Assembly (NCBI GenBank): GCA_032717465.1
Contig: CM064732.1
Location: forward strand, 30,885,138-30,949,137
Length of the DNA stretch: 64,000 bases
Direction: 5' to 3'
DNA from: Coenobita brevimanus
Lineage: Eukaryota > Arthropoda > Malacostraca > Decapoda > Coenobitidae
Shown one piece after another: positions 25,916 through 37,679 of this stretch. Both the position numbers and the translations under genes were made by a program. Positions within the stretch are counted from its first letter, which is position 1, and each line of letters starts with the position of its first letter. Under the pieces are notes generated by a model that worked only from the letters and a program-made list of their open reading frames with translations, did not search any database and was not told the DNA's origin.

Positions 25916-26155
25916 AAGAAAATGGAAAAGGAATATAGAAAGACGGAAAGGACAAGCTCAGCAAGATTGAAGATGAGAGCGAGAGGGAGAGGGGGAGAGG
26001 GGGGAAACGGAAATAAGGGATGGGAAGGAGGGTTGGGGTCTGGGGGTGAGTCAGAGAGGCAATATAACTTGGAAAACTGTCAGGGAGGGAGGGAGGGAGA
26101 GAGGGAGATAGAAAGAGGGGGAGGAGGAGGAGGAGTCGAGGAATGTGTGGGAGGA

Positions 26156-26156
<1 letters not shown>

Positions 26157-26235
<79 letters not shown>

Positions 26236-26303
26236 AAGGGGTCAGTATTGATAAAGCAGAATTGCATATTCACGTTGCATTAGCATAAATCCCGTCCACT
26301 GTG

Positions 26304-26349
<46 letters not shown>
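26157..26349. repeat. (GA)n and (AC)n microsatellites
   Basis: About 38 GA units (26157-26234), then about 70 bases of unique DNA, then about 22 AC units (26305-26349). The upstream 25920-26155 is purine-rich. Confidence 0.95.
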
Positions 26350-26350
<1 letters not shown>

Positions 26351-27330
26351 TTCTCTTTGCCTAGCTGCACGTAAGCACACAAACACACAGCTACTTATAT
26401 GCAGTCTATGCCTGTGTAAGTCCTTGCATATTCATACATGTCCGTTCTCAGATATGCCCATATAGACTAGTGGATGTGTGTATTTGTAGGTGTACACATG
26501 TGCGTCCGAGCGTGTGAGTCATGAATACTGTATTTCCATCGTCGGAGCAGCTGCAGCATCGAAGCCAGAAATTTGTTAATGAGATATGGAATTAAGAGGT
26601 GAATAATACGGCGATAAGTACAAGCAGAATGATAAAGGATAATATTACTAGTACAGACAAGTAATGACGATATCAATAACGGAGTAATTATTAAAGACAG
26701 AAGCAATAACGGGGTACAGTATGTGTTAATAATGGGAGAATAGCGAGATAGGAAATAAGGATATAAGTAATACAAGGTACGTACTAAAGAGATCAGCAAT
26801 ACCTTAATACGCTGGAGTAATAGGTAATAGTTTGGTAATTAATGACTAGATTAAGATCAGTGAGATAGATAAGAACGAGATAAAGTAATAAGATCAGCAC
26901 TGTGACACTTGTTTCATTCTTGCTTTATCCTTTATCATGAGGCAGACTTCTCGTAGAATAGGGGTTACAAAAGGTCTCCAGCCTCCCTTTCAGTCCAAGG
27001 ACTTCTCTCTCCCTCTGAACAGAATCACACTATGTTGACGGAAGTTAGGTAGAAAAGACTCCTTCAAGATGAAGGGCTTTGCTTTTTTTTTTTTTTTTTC
27101 ATTCTCCTTCTAATATCAGCTTATCTGTGAGCCATAGCGTCATGGACGCTTTACTACGAGTGAGTCACTGGAGAGGGACGCATTTATGTATTGGCACCGA
27201 TATGGCCTGGCTGTTCTACTGCCAGGTTATGCGATCGTTCTTCAACTCCCTCCATATCCTTCGAAAGGAGGATGGTGAGCCTGCAGTTCACTCGGTTCAC
27301 TTTCAGATGCGCCTTGGATTGCAGCTATTA
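26350..27330. other. Unassigned DNA
   Basis: 26540-26900 has degenerate 'TAATAC/GATAAGTA' purine-AT phrases on both strands. No coding evidence. A poly-T run lies at 27084-27100. Confidence 0.45.
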
Positions 27331-27337
27331 CTAGCCT

Positions 27338-27490
27338 ACTACAACAACAACAACTACGACCACTACTACTACTGCTGCTGCTAAAACTATTACTTTTACT
27401 ACTAGTGCTACTACTACTGCTGCTGCTGATATTAATACATGAATACCCTACTACTACTACTACTACTACTGCTGCTGCTACTACTACTAT
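27338..27490. repeat. (CTA/CTG)n trinucleotide repeat
   Basis: Imperfect triplet array of CAA, CTA, CTG and ACT units, interrupted at 27380-27450. Confidence 0.85.
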
Positions 27491-29221
27491 GACAGAAGGA
27501 CAGTAATGTCGATGAACCTGCAGAATACGATATACTGCTTCCTTGCCATTGCTTCATTTGTTTGGAGCCCAACAGGTGCACAGAAATCACTGACCAGAGG
27601 GCGGATTTACACACAGTCTTATGACCGATATCCCTTTGTACCGATATGGTTCACAAGGAACGACAAGGAGGAAGAAGAATTTTCTGTTGCCTTTTGTTCA
27701 TCTTGCAAAATAAGGATCCTTGTTAGGAGGGGAAATGCATCATAAGCTATATCATTCTGCAGGAAGGACAATGCGAGGAGAGTGTAGAATCTTCCCACAA
27801 CTTTTGTTCATCCTGTGAAATCACATCTTAGTTACGGCAGGGATTTTATTTTGTCTGTGAATCCTGACATAGAACTCAGTTGCCCGTATGTGGCAGTGGG
27901 CCCTAGGAACAGCGGGCAGAGATATTGCTTTATCACATCTCAACTTCAGTTACTATGTTTCTGGATATATATTTTTTTTAGTTAATAAGGCACCAGAAGA
28001 TTCCTTTCATCCCTGGAAATATCTCGAGTAGTTATGGGATGAACGAACGCTGCATGCAATCCCTCTCTGATTCAGATGAATGAAATCGTTTCGTGATGGC
28101 AAAAATGTATTGAAAACGAGGCCATCATACTAGAGGAGTCAATTCAGAACTTCGCAAATGAAAGTTAACTAATACTATATCTGAAATGGCCAGCCTAACA
28201 CTTCGTCCTTACCATTAGATTTGTATCTGACACCTTGACATTCTCTTTCATGTTATTTATGAATAAGGAGGTATCTCAACGAACCAGACTTGCCGTCAGT
28301 CACTCTAACGGTTTTCAGAAACAAGATTTTCATTTTCCACAGAATAGAGCTAAGCCCTGCCTTAGGACCCAGATATTCCCACATCAAATACTTTTGTGCT
28401 TCTTTGGTGGTCGGGGACGCCAGGTGTTCACCGTTCGAAGTATTACTATATTCAGGTGACTCAGCACTGATTGGCAAGCTGAATGGTTTCCTGTACTACC
28501 GAAAATAATTTGTTACGTTGTGTATTAATCATACTTATAACCAATGACTGAACGTCTGTTCGTCCAGTGGATGTAACCCACAATGGTTCAAATCCAAGGA
28601 ATGGTAAAAGCTTACTGCTCACTTAATGCTACTTAGGGACGTGTGACTGGACATCGTTGCCTTTAATGCCTCTGTTAATAGGCTTAGCGCTTGGCCCATA
28701 CGCATATGATTTCTGTGGCAACATAGGACTGGATCATCAACGGACATTATTTACGCACATTGTTTTGGGCTTGAGGAAGTGCAAAGGATATAAAGATCAT
28801 GGATATGGAGGCTGTGGAAAGGAAATATTGAGCAGTAGTTCGGAGTCTGTAAAAGAAATTATGATCATAGTCTGGAGACTAAAGAAATTATTGTTCATGG
28901 ATTTGGAGGGAATGCAAAAGAAGAGTTGAATATAAATGAGTTATTCATTAAGACCGATAGGTTTGGAATATACAAAGGATTTATTCATCATAACAACCAG
29001 ACATGGGGACTGAATCTGGAGTCAGTGTAAAAGAACTAATGCTCATGAGCCTGAAGCAAGTAAAGAAAAACTTGCTGACCATAATTATCAGACCCAACCA
29101 CTCGTGTCGAAAGCTTTGGAAAGCATGGTATATAGAGTACTATTATGTGACAGCTAGTGTGTGTGGGGGGGAGGTATTCGATTCTGAAGAGAATGCAAAC
29201 GAGTTAGATGCAAAGTGAAGG

Positions 29222-29223
<2 letters not shown>
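27491..29223. other. Unassigned DNA with an old ~50-bp tandem repeat
   Basis: Frames at 27506-27745 and 28235-28510 show no known domain. Between 28770 and 29075 a phrase like 'atcatGGATATGGAGGctgtgaAAAGAAATTA' recurs about every 45-60 bases with heavy divergence. Confidence 0.4.
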
Positions 29224-29312
<89 letters not shown>

Positions 29313-29370
29313 GTCTTATGGTCTTATGTAATTTCTCCTCTCCGAAATGAGTTAGATATAACATGAGGGG

Positions 29371-29437
<67 letters not shown>
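29224..29437. repeat. Two (AC)n arrays separated by a duplicated unique segment
   Basis: AC runs at 29224-29310 and 29371-29437. Each is followed by GGGTCTTATG..ATGTAATTTC, and the spacer AAATGAGTTAGATATAAC recalls ACGAGTTAGATGCAAAG upstream. This indicates a duplication of the whole array with its flank. Confidence 0.8.
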
Positions 29438-29439
<2 letters not shown>

Positions 29440-29750
29440 GGTCTTATGTAATTTCGCCACCGCGAAATGTCAAGATATAACTAGTAATCATTTCGTAATC
29501 AGAAGCAGAGCACCATAAACACATACTTTCATACATACTGATGTGCATAAATACATTACTTCCTTCACATAGAGTACATTAAAAGGGTACCTAACAGAGC
29601 CATCAGCAACTTATCGTCTGATAACATGTTTTCACTTGCATTTATTCATATACAGAGCCACATTTAAGCATAGCCACGTGTGTGACACGTAGGAGTTCGA
29701 ATTTTAAACTGGTCTGTCTAAGCAAAGCTCTCAGTTGAAACTTATTAATA

Positions 29751-29751
<1 letters not shown>

Positions 29752-29795
<44 letters not shown>

Positions 29796-29927
29796 TATAT
29801 ATATATAGATAGATAGAGATAGATAGATAGATAGATAGATAGATATAGATAGATAGATAGATAGATATTGATAGATAGATAGATAGATAGAGACAGATAG
29901 ATATTGATATAGATGGATAGATAGATA
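29752..29927. repeat. (TA)n-(GATA)n compound microsatellite
   Basis: About 20 TA units, then irregular GATA and GATAGATATT blocks, ending at the TA that precedes the Tigger terminal repeat. Confidence 0.95.
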
Positions 29928-32602
29928 GTAATCCCTGTAATATCAGGACACCCAATACCCAGACACCCCAATATCTGAACATTTTTGGACCCGGGCCTTC
30001 AAAACTCCAAAATGGCCAAAAAATATAAAAAAGAAAAAAAAAAAATCCAAAAATTTTTTCACCCGTATTTTGAACATACTTGGCGCGTGGTGCCGAGCAG
30101 CTGTTTTGTTGCGTACTTCTGCCGAATTCCGCCAGGGCGACGCTGCCTCCTCCCCATTTCCCACTTACCCATCGTTGTGAGTGCACGCTTTCACCATGGT
30201 CGCCCATGTGCTTGCTTTTGTGGTGGTGTCCTACCCCCTGCAGGCCCTGTTGTTCCTCTGCTGCCTCTTACTCGCTGCCCGAGAAGCGGAAACGAGTGGT
30301 TCTGACTCTGGAGAAGAAGAAGGAGATATTGCAGAAAGTGGACGTGGGATGGTCGATGTCTTGCATCCTCCGAGAATTCAACCTGGCCTGCTCCACCTTC
30401 TTTGATATCAAGAAATCCCGGGACAAACTCACCCAGTACACAGCTGACTTCGTATCGAAGACCAAACGCAACGTGTAGAGGAAGGTTATGTACCCTCCCA
30501 GGTTTGCAGAAATTGACCGCTCCATGCTGATTTGGTATCAACAACAACGTGCTGCTGGTGTGCTGGTGTGTGGTATGGAGTTGAAGGCTGCTGCTGAGAA
30601 GTTCACCAGGCTACACGACACCCCAGACTTCAAGGCATCTTTGCTTTCAAGTTACGCCATGGACTTACCAACCAAAAGGCCCACGGCAAAGCTCTAGACA
30701 CCAATGAGGAGGGAGTAGAGGAGTTTTGGCAGAAGGTGAAGGGCTTCATTGACAGGGAGGGCCTCACTCTCGGTCAAGTCTACAATGCTGACGAAACTGG
30801 TCTATTCTATCACTCGCTGCTAACAAACACCCTAGCAGAGGAGACGGAAAAGTGTATACCTGGCCGCAAGCTCTCGAAGCAACGAATATCTGCTTTGTGT
30901 TGAACCAATGCTAACGGCATGCATCAGCACAAGCCCGTTATTGTTGGCTGTGCAAAGCAGCCTCAGTGCCTTCGTGGGGTGATGGATGTCCTTCCTGTCA
31001 TGTGGTACCATTCTGTGAAGGCTTGGTTCACAGCCAAGATCTTCAAAGACTGGTTTCACCAGCACTTCATCAACGAGGTCACCCATTACCAGACGAACAC
31101 ACTGGGAATCCCGTGTGACCAGGTAAAGGCCCTCCTTCCCTTGGACAATGCACCTGTCCATCTGTCTGACAAGGAGTTGGTGGCTGAGAATGGCAGCATT
31201 AGGTGCTTGCCTTTGCCACCTAATACGACTGCTCTCATCCAACCATTGGACCAAAGACTGCTCGTGGCAACGAAGAGGCTGTACCATCAGAAGTTCCTGG
31301 ATGAGGTGATGGTTGTTCTTGAGGACGAGGATAAGTGCAGGGAGGGACGGGACACGCGAGGTCAGCAGACTGTGGAAAACCTTCGCCGCTACAACATCAA
31401 GTCAGCCACCTACAACTGGGCCAGTGCCTGCAGGGAAGTCTCTGTCAAGACTTGGGAAAGTGGTTGGTCTCATCTGCTTCTCGGAGCCAGTGTGGTGCAA
31501 AACTTTCTAGGTTTTGACATGGATGACTTCCATGCACATCTTTGTGCAGCTGGCGATGACGTTGGTGTGGACAAAGTGCATGAGTGGTTGGATGACGATG
31601 AGGGCAATCCTGGATATCAGATCATGTCTGATATCGAGATTGCATCTTCAGTTGCCAGTACAAATACCCAGCTTGAAGATTCCAACAAGGACAGCGAGGA
31701 TGATGAGGACTCTCTCAGTGCACCACTACTCCAGCCATCCCCAAGCTGAGCGCACCCCAGGAGCACATCGAGTTAGTTCTTGACTGCCTAGAACACCCGG
31801 ACTGTGATGGGGAGATTGGGCCCCTGGGACTTGTGGAACAAGTGTGCACTTCTAGGCAGTGCATCATCACTTGCCAGAATCACCGTTCCTTAGGTCAATC
31901 ATCAATTGACAATTTCTATAACCCCCGCTGTGCCCAGCCTTGGTTCCACACCACTGCCTCCCCAAGACAGGCCTTCCATCTCCAAGCCACAGCCCAGCAC
32001 ATCAACCATGGTGGAGTCGCCACTGGACGTGAGTTTGCGGCTATCTTCAGAGTCATCTGCAGTGGGTACTCCACCACCACGCCCCAGCGACGCGCCCCTC
32101 GGCCACCTGCAACATCAACTCTCGGACTCTGACAGTGCAACACTGGTGGGTTTCAAGTGCAGCGCAGCTAAGAAAAGAATGTACAGTGTTAAGAAATTAG
32201 AATTCAGAATGCAAAGGATTAAGTGCAATGCAACAATGGATTGCTGTAGGTGCTTCAGGTGCACCTTCATACTGTCAGAGTCTGAGAGGAGGCGAATTAT
32301 TCATCACGACGGCCAGGGATGTGTTGTAAGTACCCTGGATACTGCTAAATATTTTCCATACTCACCTCTAAATCCCCATTCTCTGGTTCCATTTATTTCA
32401 TGCTTTCTGGCCCTTATTTGTGTGAATAGGGTCTTAAATAGGTGCTATGAATGTCCAGTAGGGAGTTGTGTAGGTGGTTTTCTGAGTTAGGCTTGATTAG
32501 GGTCCATAAGTACCTATCCAGGAGGCAGTTTCCCAATTTCCGGAAAAACCCAATTTCCGGACATACCTTTGGCTCTATTACATCGGATATTGGAGGGATT
32601 AC
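29928..32602 (+). mobile_element. Tigger/pogo-like DNA transposon with TIRs and TA target site
   Basis: The left end GTAATCCCTGTAATATC (29928) and the reverse complement of the right end, GTAATCCCTCCAATATC (to 32602), match at 15 of the first 17 positions. Both are flanked by TA, the target dinucleotide duplicated by the Tc1-mariner superfamily. Subterminal copies of a CCGGAAATTGGG-type motif lie inside the right end, and CCCAATA/CCAATATC motifs lie inside the left. The 2675-bp length suits a Tigger element, and a decayed Tigger transposase lies between the ends. Confidence 0.85.
30080..32132 (+). pseudogene. Tigger-type DDE transposase (jerky/CENP-B-like), broken
   Basis: Parts of the protein appear in order. 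A CENP-B-type N-terminal helix-turn-helix, RKRVVLTLEKKKEILQKVD, lies at about 30285-30345, followed by a second DNA-binding stretch (IDRSMLIWYQQQRAAG at about 30510). The DDE catalytic core has aspartates in VYNADETGLFY (30781-30810), LLPLDNAPVH (31135-31160) and IQPLDQRLL (31240-31265). An acidic C-terminus (NKDSEDDEDS) follows, then, in another frame, a tail ending QSSIDNFY (31890-31915). Defects: TAG at 30476-30478, a frameshift near 30645, TGA at 30901-30903 and a frameshift near 31740. All three catalytic aspartates are kept. The intact enzyme cuts and pastes its element at TA. A domesticated gene is unlikely given these breaks and the retained TIRs. Confidence 0.9.
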
Positions 32603-32623
32603 TATATATATATATATATATAC

Positions 32624-32815
32624 ATGGAGCCTCAGTAGTACAGTGGTGAAGTGTTTGTTTTCGTACAAGGGGGAACTAGGGTTCGCACCCTGCCAGAGTA
32701 ATAAACTTTGAGAGCATTCTTCCGGCCACGTACTGCTTTGGCGGACATAAGGGGTGCTGTGGTTGAACCTGTGTCGCATGCTATATAGTATGCTTGCACC
32801 CTGCTGCCTTCCGTG
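32624..32815 (+). mobile_element. tRNA-derived SINE-like sequence
   Basis: A box-like CTCAGTAGTACAGTGGTGAAG (about 32631) and B box-like AGGGTTCGCACCC (about 32678-32690) are spaced about as in tRNA genes, and an unrelated body follows. It starts in the TA run at the right end of the Tigger element. No clear tail was found, so the 3' limit is uncertain. Confidence 0.5.
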
Positions 32816-32917
32816 GGCCGATTACACTTGGTTCACAGACTATACACACATCCAAAGCCACTCCAACACTACAATCACACTTACAAGCACTTCTCACCCT
32901 ACATAAAATCTCTACCA

Positions 32918-33011
32918 GACAGCCTAAGCCACTTGGTAGAGATACATAGGCTGTATCGTCCCTGATTCGGTCGGGATAGACTGGTCCTGCAGTGGACACT
33001 CAAACGGCTGA

Positions 33012-33015
<4 letters not shown>
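32918..33015 (+). mobile_element. Short SINE sharing its 3' end with the RTE LINE
   Basis: The head AGCCTAAGCCACTTGGTAGAG resembles a tRNA A-box arm, and TGATTCGGTCGGG may be a worn B box. The tail CCTGCAGTGGAC...AAACGGCTGATGAT matches the 3' end of the RTE element at 33069-33115 on the opposite strand (CAGCAGTGGACTTACAATGG, then CTGATGAT). Sharing a 3' end with a partner LINE is how many SINEs are mobilised. Confidence 0.6.

Positions 33016-33070
<55 letters not shown>
33014..33070. repeat. (TA)n between two convergent retroelement tails
   Basis: About 28 TA units separate the GATGAT tail of the SINE and the (ATC)n tail of the RTE LINE. Confidence 0.95.
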
Positions 33071-33073
<3 letters not shown>

Positions 33074-34106
33074 TCATCATCATCATCATCAGCCATTGTA
33101 AGTCCACTGCTGAACAAAGGCCCCTCCCAATCTTCTCCACGAATTCCTTGGCTGAGCCAATCTTTGCCACGTTTTCCCTGCAAATTTCTCTATCTCATCT
33201 CTCCACCTCCTGTCTGGCCTTTTTCTGCTACGCTTACCATCTCTTGGTGTCCAGTCAGTCAACCTCTTGCTCCATCGCTTATCCCTTGTTCTTGCTACAT
33301 GGCCTGCCCACCTCCATTTCTGTTCTTTTATAACTTCTATAATATCTTTGACTTTAGTCTGCTGTCTCACCCAAGTTGATCTTTTCCTGTCTCTTAAAGA
33401 TATTCCCAACATTGACCTTTCCATTGCTCTCTGAGAACGAATTAATTTATTTTCCATCGATTTTGTCAGTTTCCAGGTTTCACAACCATACGTCATAGCT
33501 GGAATTATACATTCGTTATATACTTTTCGTTTCATACAAACTGGCAAGCTACTTTTCATAATGTCTCTATCTTTACCGAAAGCTTTCCATCCAATTGTAA
33601 TGCGTCTTTTTATTTCGCTATCATTATCTTTCGTTAATTTTAGTATTTGTCCCAGGTAATTGTACTCCTCAACTTCTTCAAGAATTTCTTCACTTATTCT
33701 TATGACGTTCTTTGATGTTTGAGGATTAAACATTACTTCAGTTTTACTCCGGTTCACCTTTAGCCCTACTTTGAGACTTTCTCTGTTCAGGTCATTTAAC
33801 ATTTCTTGCAATGTCTCTGCTTTTTCTGAGATTAGGACAATGTCATCTGCAAATCTTAAATGGTGTAGCTTTTCTCCATCTATGTTTACTCCTTTATTTT
33901 CCCAGTCTAGCTTTCTGAAAATACTTTCTAGGCATGCTGTAAATAACTTTGGTGAAATTGTATCTCCCTGACGCACGCCCTTCTCAATCTTAATTTTCTC
34001 TGAGTCCTTATGTAATTTAACTGTAGCAGTTCCCTCTTTATATTATGTTTTCGAGCAGTTTTACAATGTTCTCATTCACTCCTTGTTCTCGCAATGAATT
34101 TATAAT

Positions 34107-34108
<2 letters not shown>
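33070..34108 (-). mobile_element. RTE-type LINE, 5'-truncated, with (TGATGA)n tail
   Basis: A minus-strand element from about 34108 (where a TA array starts) to a (TGA)n tail at 33090-33070. RTE-clade LINEs are known for such short tandem tails instead of poly-A, and for 5' truncation. Confidence 0.85.
33089..34108 (-). pseudogene. RTE reverse transcriptase, C-terminal half
   Basis: One clean minus-strand frame (33976 to 33089, 295 codons) contains motif B, RQGDTISPKLFTACLE; then LRFADDIVLIS with the intact catalytic FADD; then LKVNRSKTEVMF (motif D), EEVEEYNYLGQIL, and the C-terminal IPAMTYGCETWKL and WRWAGHVARTRDKRWSKRL segments. It ends FVQQWTYNG at the stop. Upstream to 34108, a frame with EQGVNENIVKLLENI continues the RT but carries one frameshift near 34045. 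The first half of RT, with motif A, and the endonuclease are absent, so it cannot be active. The kept part is unusually clean, which implies a fairly recent insertion. Confidence 0.92.

Positions 34109-34190
<82 letters not shown>
34109..34190. repeat. (TA)n-(TG)n microsatellite
   Basis: About 29 TA units then 12 TG units, at the truncated 5' end of the RTE copy. Confidence 0.96.
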
Positions 34191-35706
34191 ATGGTATAGC
34201 CCATTGATATACATCAGGAATTCGGGGTATAATTAAAGACTCCTGACGACGACTGGGTACTTTACTGGATGAGGACAGTGCTGCAACCGGAGTATAGTTG
34301 ATCTCTGTCTCATAATTACATTTGGAGTGATAAATGAGCTTCCGTTTACCCACTGGCATTACGTAACGCTGAGGTAAGGTATTCTCGGATATGTACACGT
34401 GAAACAGTCTTCTCAGCGATCTCTTCCTTAGTAATCGCTAGTCAGCGCATTCAAGCGGGGTGCTGGGTCATCAAGACACAGCAAAAAGCATTGCAGCAAC
34501 ATCCGCTCACTCTCTGTGCTTGTTACAGTTTTTTTCCCCGCGAGTAAACAAGATGTTTCCTAACATGTTATAGCTTATGAACAGTCAAAACAAAAAAAAA
34601 GAAAAAAACATTGATAATATAAGTGGATAATAAGAAAAATGACTGTATTAATAGTAGGGGGCCACTTTACTAATAATAAGAATATTGTAGTTAAGGAGAT
34701 CTCTAATCAAATTAGTGAGCACACAGAAGCATGATAATTAGATCAGTTAATAAATACTATGGTGGACTGAATAAATAATTATAAACTGGGTAACAACATT
34801 ACTGAATATAAATTATATGATGGTCATGTTATTAAATATATATAAATATACCGGTATATTCTAGTGTAAATAATAGAACTACATTTATATAATTGGTGGT
34901 TATACAGGATTTACAATGGCATCGCGAGAGACTAAGGGCTCGTACTAAGTAGATAATGTTCACATGACTAGTTGGAAGGCCACTCGCCTTCACAGAAATC
35001 ACCACTGTATAATAGAGGTGGGGTGGATTGTGGTGCAGTTGGTAGTTGCCTCTGGCCAGTGGGTAGTGGATTGTCATGTTTACACTGAAATTTCTTTGGT
35101 CACGATTTCATCACGTCACGTTCAGATTTAACAAGTTTCACTGCTTTTCGTGATTTATGTTCTAACCTAATTTTTTTTTTCCCATATGATTAACACAGCA
35201 ATGGACACAAACCATTATGATCAAGAATCCGACTAGGATGAATGCAATAGGAGGCTGTACGAAATGAGGGAAGTGAGACATCCGATCACTCACAAATCAG
35301 AATAGTTTAGGTAATCAGCCATGTCCAGCTGAGGAGATATAATACTTGCATTATCAATGGGGAAAATAAAAGATATATTTATTGGTGCAACGATCTCAAA
35401 CTTTTGTAAAAGGATAGCATACTGATGACGTGTTGTGTGTGTATGTATTTTTGTTTGTATGTATGTAGGTATGTATGTACAGTATATGGCTGGATGCAAC
35501 ATAATGGAAAACGAGGGGCGTGATTTTTTTTTACAGCATTACCTCTTCCTGCTGACACATAGCCAAGTCTTCAGAGTCCATTAACAAACTCCTCTTTTCA
35601 TTGTAATGATTTTAGGATAAAAACTTTGTAAGCTATACAGTATATTGTATGTACTTTAGTTAAGAAATTGTTCTTTTATTGTAATTAATCACAGTCCTGC
35701 CGAAAA

Positions 35707-35708
<2 letters not shown>
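34191..35708. other. Unassigned AT-rich DNA
   Basis: No frame with domain content and no repeat recognised by eye. Confidence 0.5.

Positions 35709-35777
<69 letters not shown>
35709..35777. repeat. (TG)n microsatellite
   Basis: About 34 TG units. Confidence 0.97.
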
Positions 35778-35778
<1 letters not shown>

Positions 35779-35959
35779 GCAAGGAAGAGATATGCATAGA
35801 GAGAATCGTGTGTACAATATAAATGAGTTACAAGAACTGTGTGCCCACGTAACAGACATATCTAAATATAGAGACATACAGTGAATACAAACAAGTGGTG
35901 CTGAGAACAAAAGACAAAGACTCATGGAGCAACTGAGATACAGAGGACAAAGATTAGAT

Positions 35960-35961
35960 TC

Positions 35962-36027
<66 letters not shown>

Positions 36028-36117
36028 ATAGCATCAAGGCCGAGGTAACTATCCCGCGTCGCTAATAGCTTCTATCTGCACTCATTATCAACCCAGGTAT
36101 CAAATTAGCACGTATCT

Positions 36118-36175
<58 letters not shown>
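35960..36175. repeat. (CTGT)n-(CT)n and (GA)n microsatellites
   Basis: About 8 CTGT units and 18 CT units (35960-36027), about 90 unique bases, then about 28 GA units (36119-36175). CT and GA on one strand form a potential inverted pair. Confidence 0.95.
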
Positions 36176-36179
<4 letters not shown>

Positions 36180-36413
36180 TTTATTTAATAATGTATGTTA
36201 TAATGATCCAATTTCTGTATGTTTGTTGGTTTGTTTGTTTTTTACCGCAACAGAAAAACGGTGCAACGTAGCGCAGTTTTTGTTAGAGCAAGGTACCGTT
36301 AAAATGATCTGGCTTGAAGAATAAAACAATTTTCAGTCCAGTCGGGCCACTGGTTCCCAAGTTATAACTCATTTCTGGCCTTTTGACATCAAGTGGAGGG
36401 GGTCTTTAAAGCA

Positions 36414-36414
<1 letters not shown>

Positions 36415-36451
<37 letters not shown>

Positions 36452-36459
36452 CAATAATG

Positions 36460-36495
<36 letters not shown>

Positions 36496-36534
36496 GCAGT
36501 AGTAGTAGTAGTAGCAGTAGTAGTAGTAGTAGTA

Positions 36535-36579
<45 letters not shown>

Positions 36580-36693
36580 GTAGTATTTGTAGTAGTAGTA
36601 CTAGTAGTAGTAGTAGTAGTAGTAATAATAATAATAATAATAATAATAGTAGTATTAGTATTAGTAGTACTAGTAGTAGTAGTAGTAGTAGTA

Positions 36694-36738
<45 letters not shown>

Positions 36739-36777
36739 GTAGTATTAGTAGTAGTAGTACTAGTAGTAGTAGTAGTA

Positions 36778-36812
<35 letters not shown>

Positions 36813-36813
36813 C
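36415..36813. repeat. (AAT/AGT)n trinucleotide array with alternating blocks
   Basis: Blocks of AAT (10-15 units) alternate with blocks of AGT (8-15 units) four times in 400 bases. The open frames (Asn/Ser, Ile/Val, Ile/Thr runs) are artefacts. Confidence 0.97.
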
Positions 36814-36839
36814 ATAGTAACTTGATTATGTTTCTCATT

Positions 36840-37090
36840 TCTCCTTTTTTCCTCCTCCTGCTCTTTTTCTTTTCCTCCTCCTCCTCTTCCTCATCCTCCC
36901 TCTCCATCTTTTAATCCTCCTCCTCTTTCTCCTGCCCTCCTCCTTCTCTTCCTTTTCCACTTATCCCTCCTCCTTCTCTTCCTCCTCTTCTACCTCTTCC
37001 TCCTCCTCTTCCTTCTTTTCTTCTTCCTCCCTGTCCTCCTCCTCTTCTTCTTCCTCCTTCTCCTCTTCTTCCTTCTCCCCCTCACACTTT
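36840..37090. repeat. Polypyrimidine (CTC/CTT)n tract
   Basis: Almost pure C/T on the plus strand for 250 bases. Followed by (CT)n at 37205-37231 and a 28-base poly-T at 37299-37326. Confidence 0.9.
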
Positions 37091-37200
37091 TTATTCTACT
37101 GCTTCCTTCTCTTTCTCCTTTTGGATTTGTTGCTTTAAGATGATGGTGTTTATTGCAGTGGATTTGTACCCCATTCTCTTCATATATGTTCTTACATAAC

Positions 37201-37234
<34 letters not shown>

Positions 37235-37679
37235 AGGGACACTTTGGAGCAGTGGGAAAAGCCATTGAGTTTAATATGCAATCTGCTCTTGGTTCTGTTT
37301 TTTTTTTTTTTTTTTTTTTTTTTTTGTCAATGTCTGATGAAGAAGGGGAGTGAAGATGAAAGGAAAAGGGAGGGGAGGGAAAATGGAAGGTAGAGAGCGG
37401 GGAAGAATGAGAGAAGGAATGGAGAAAAGGAAATAGAGTCCACTTATCTTAATTTGCCAAAATATGTGCCAAATCAATGCCAAATCGTGACTGTGTAAAC
37501 CTTGAGGGAATGTACAGTAGGCGGAGAATCTTATAACAGAAACATTTTGGCTGCTGCGCAAATTCGCCGTAGATTTAATAACGTCTTCTTTTGCATTTTT
37601 TTTTATTTTTTACAGTGATATGACGTTCATAGCGACACAAAAGTCTCCTAAATATTAAGTGTATTTGTAATAAGGTGTT

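Noticed and set aside
27506..27745. 79-codon frame with a hydrophobic start, as a secreted peptide
   Set aside because: The N-terminus could pass for a signal peptide but nothing else supports a gene and it adjoins a triplet repeat.
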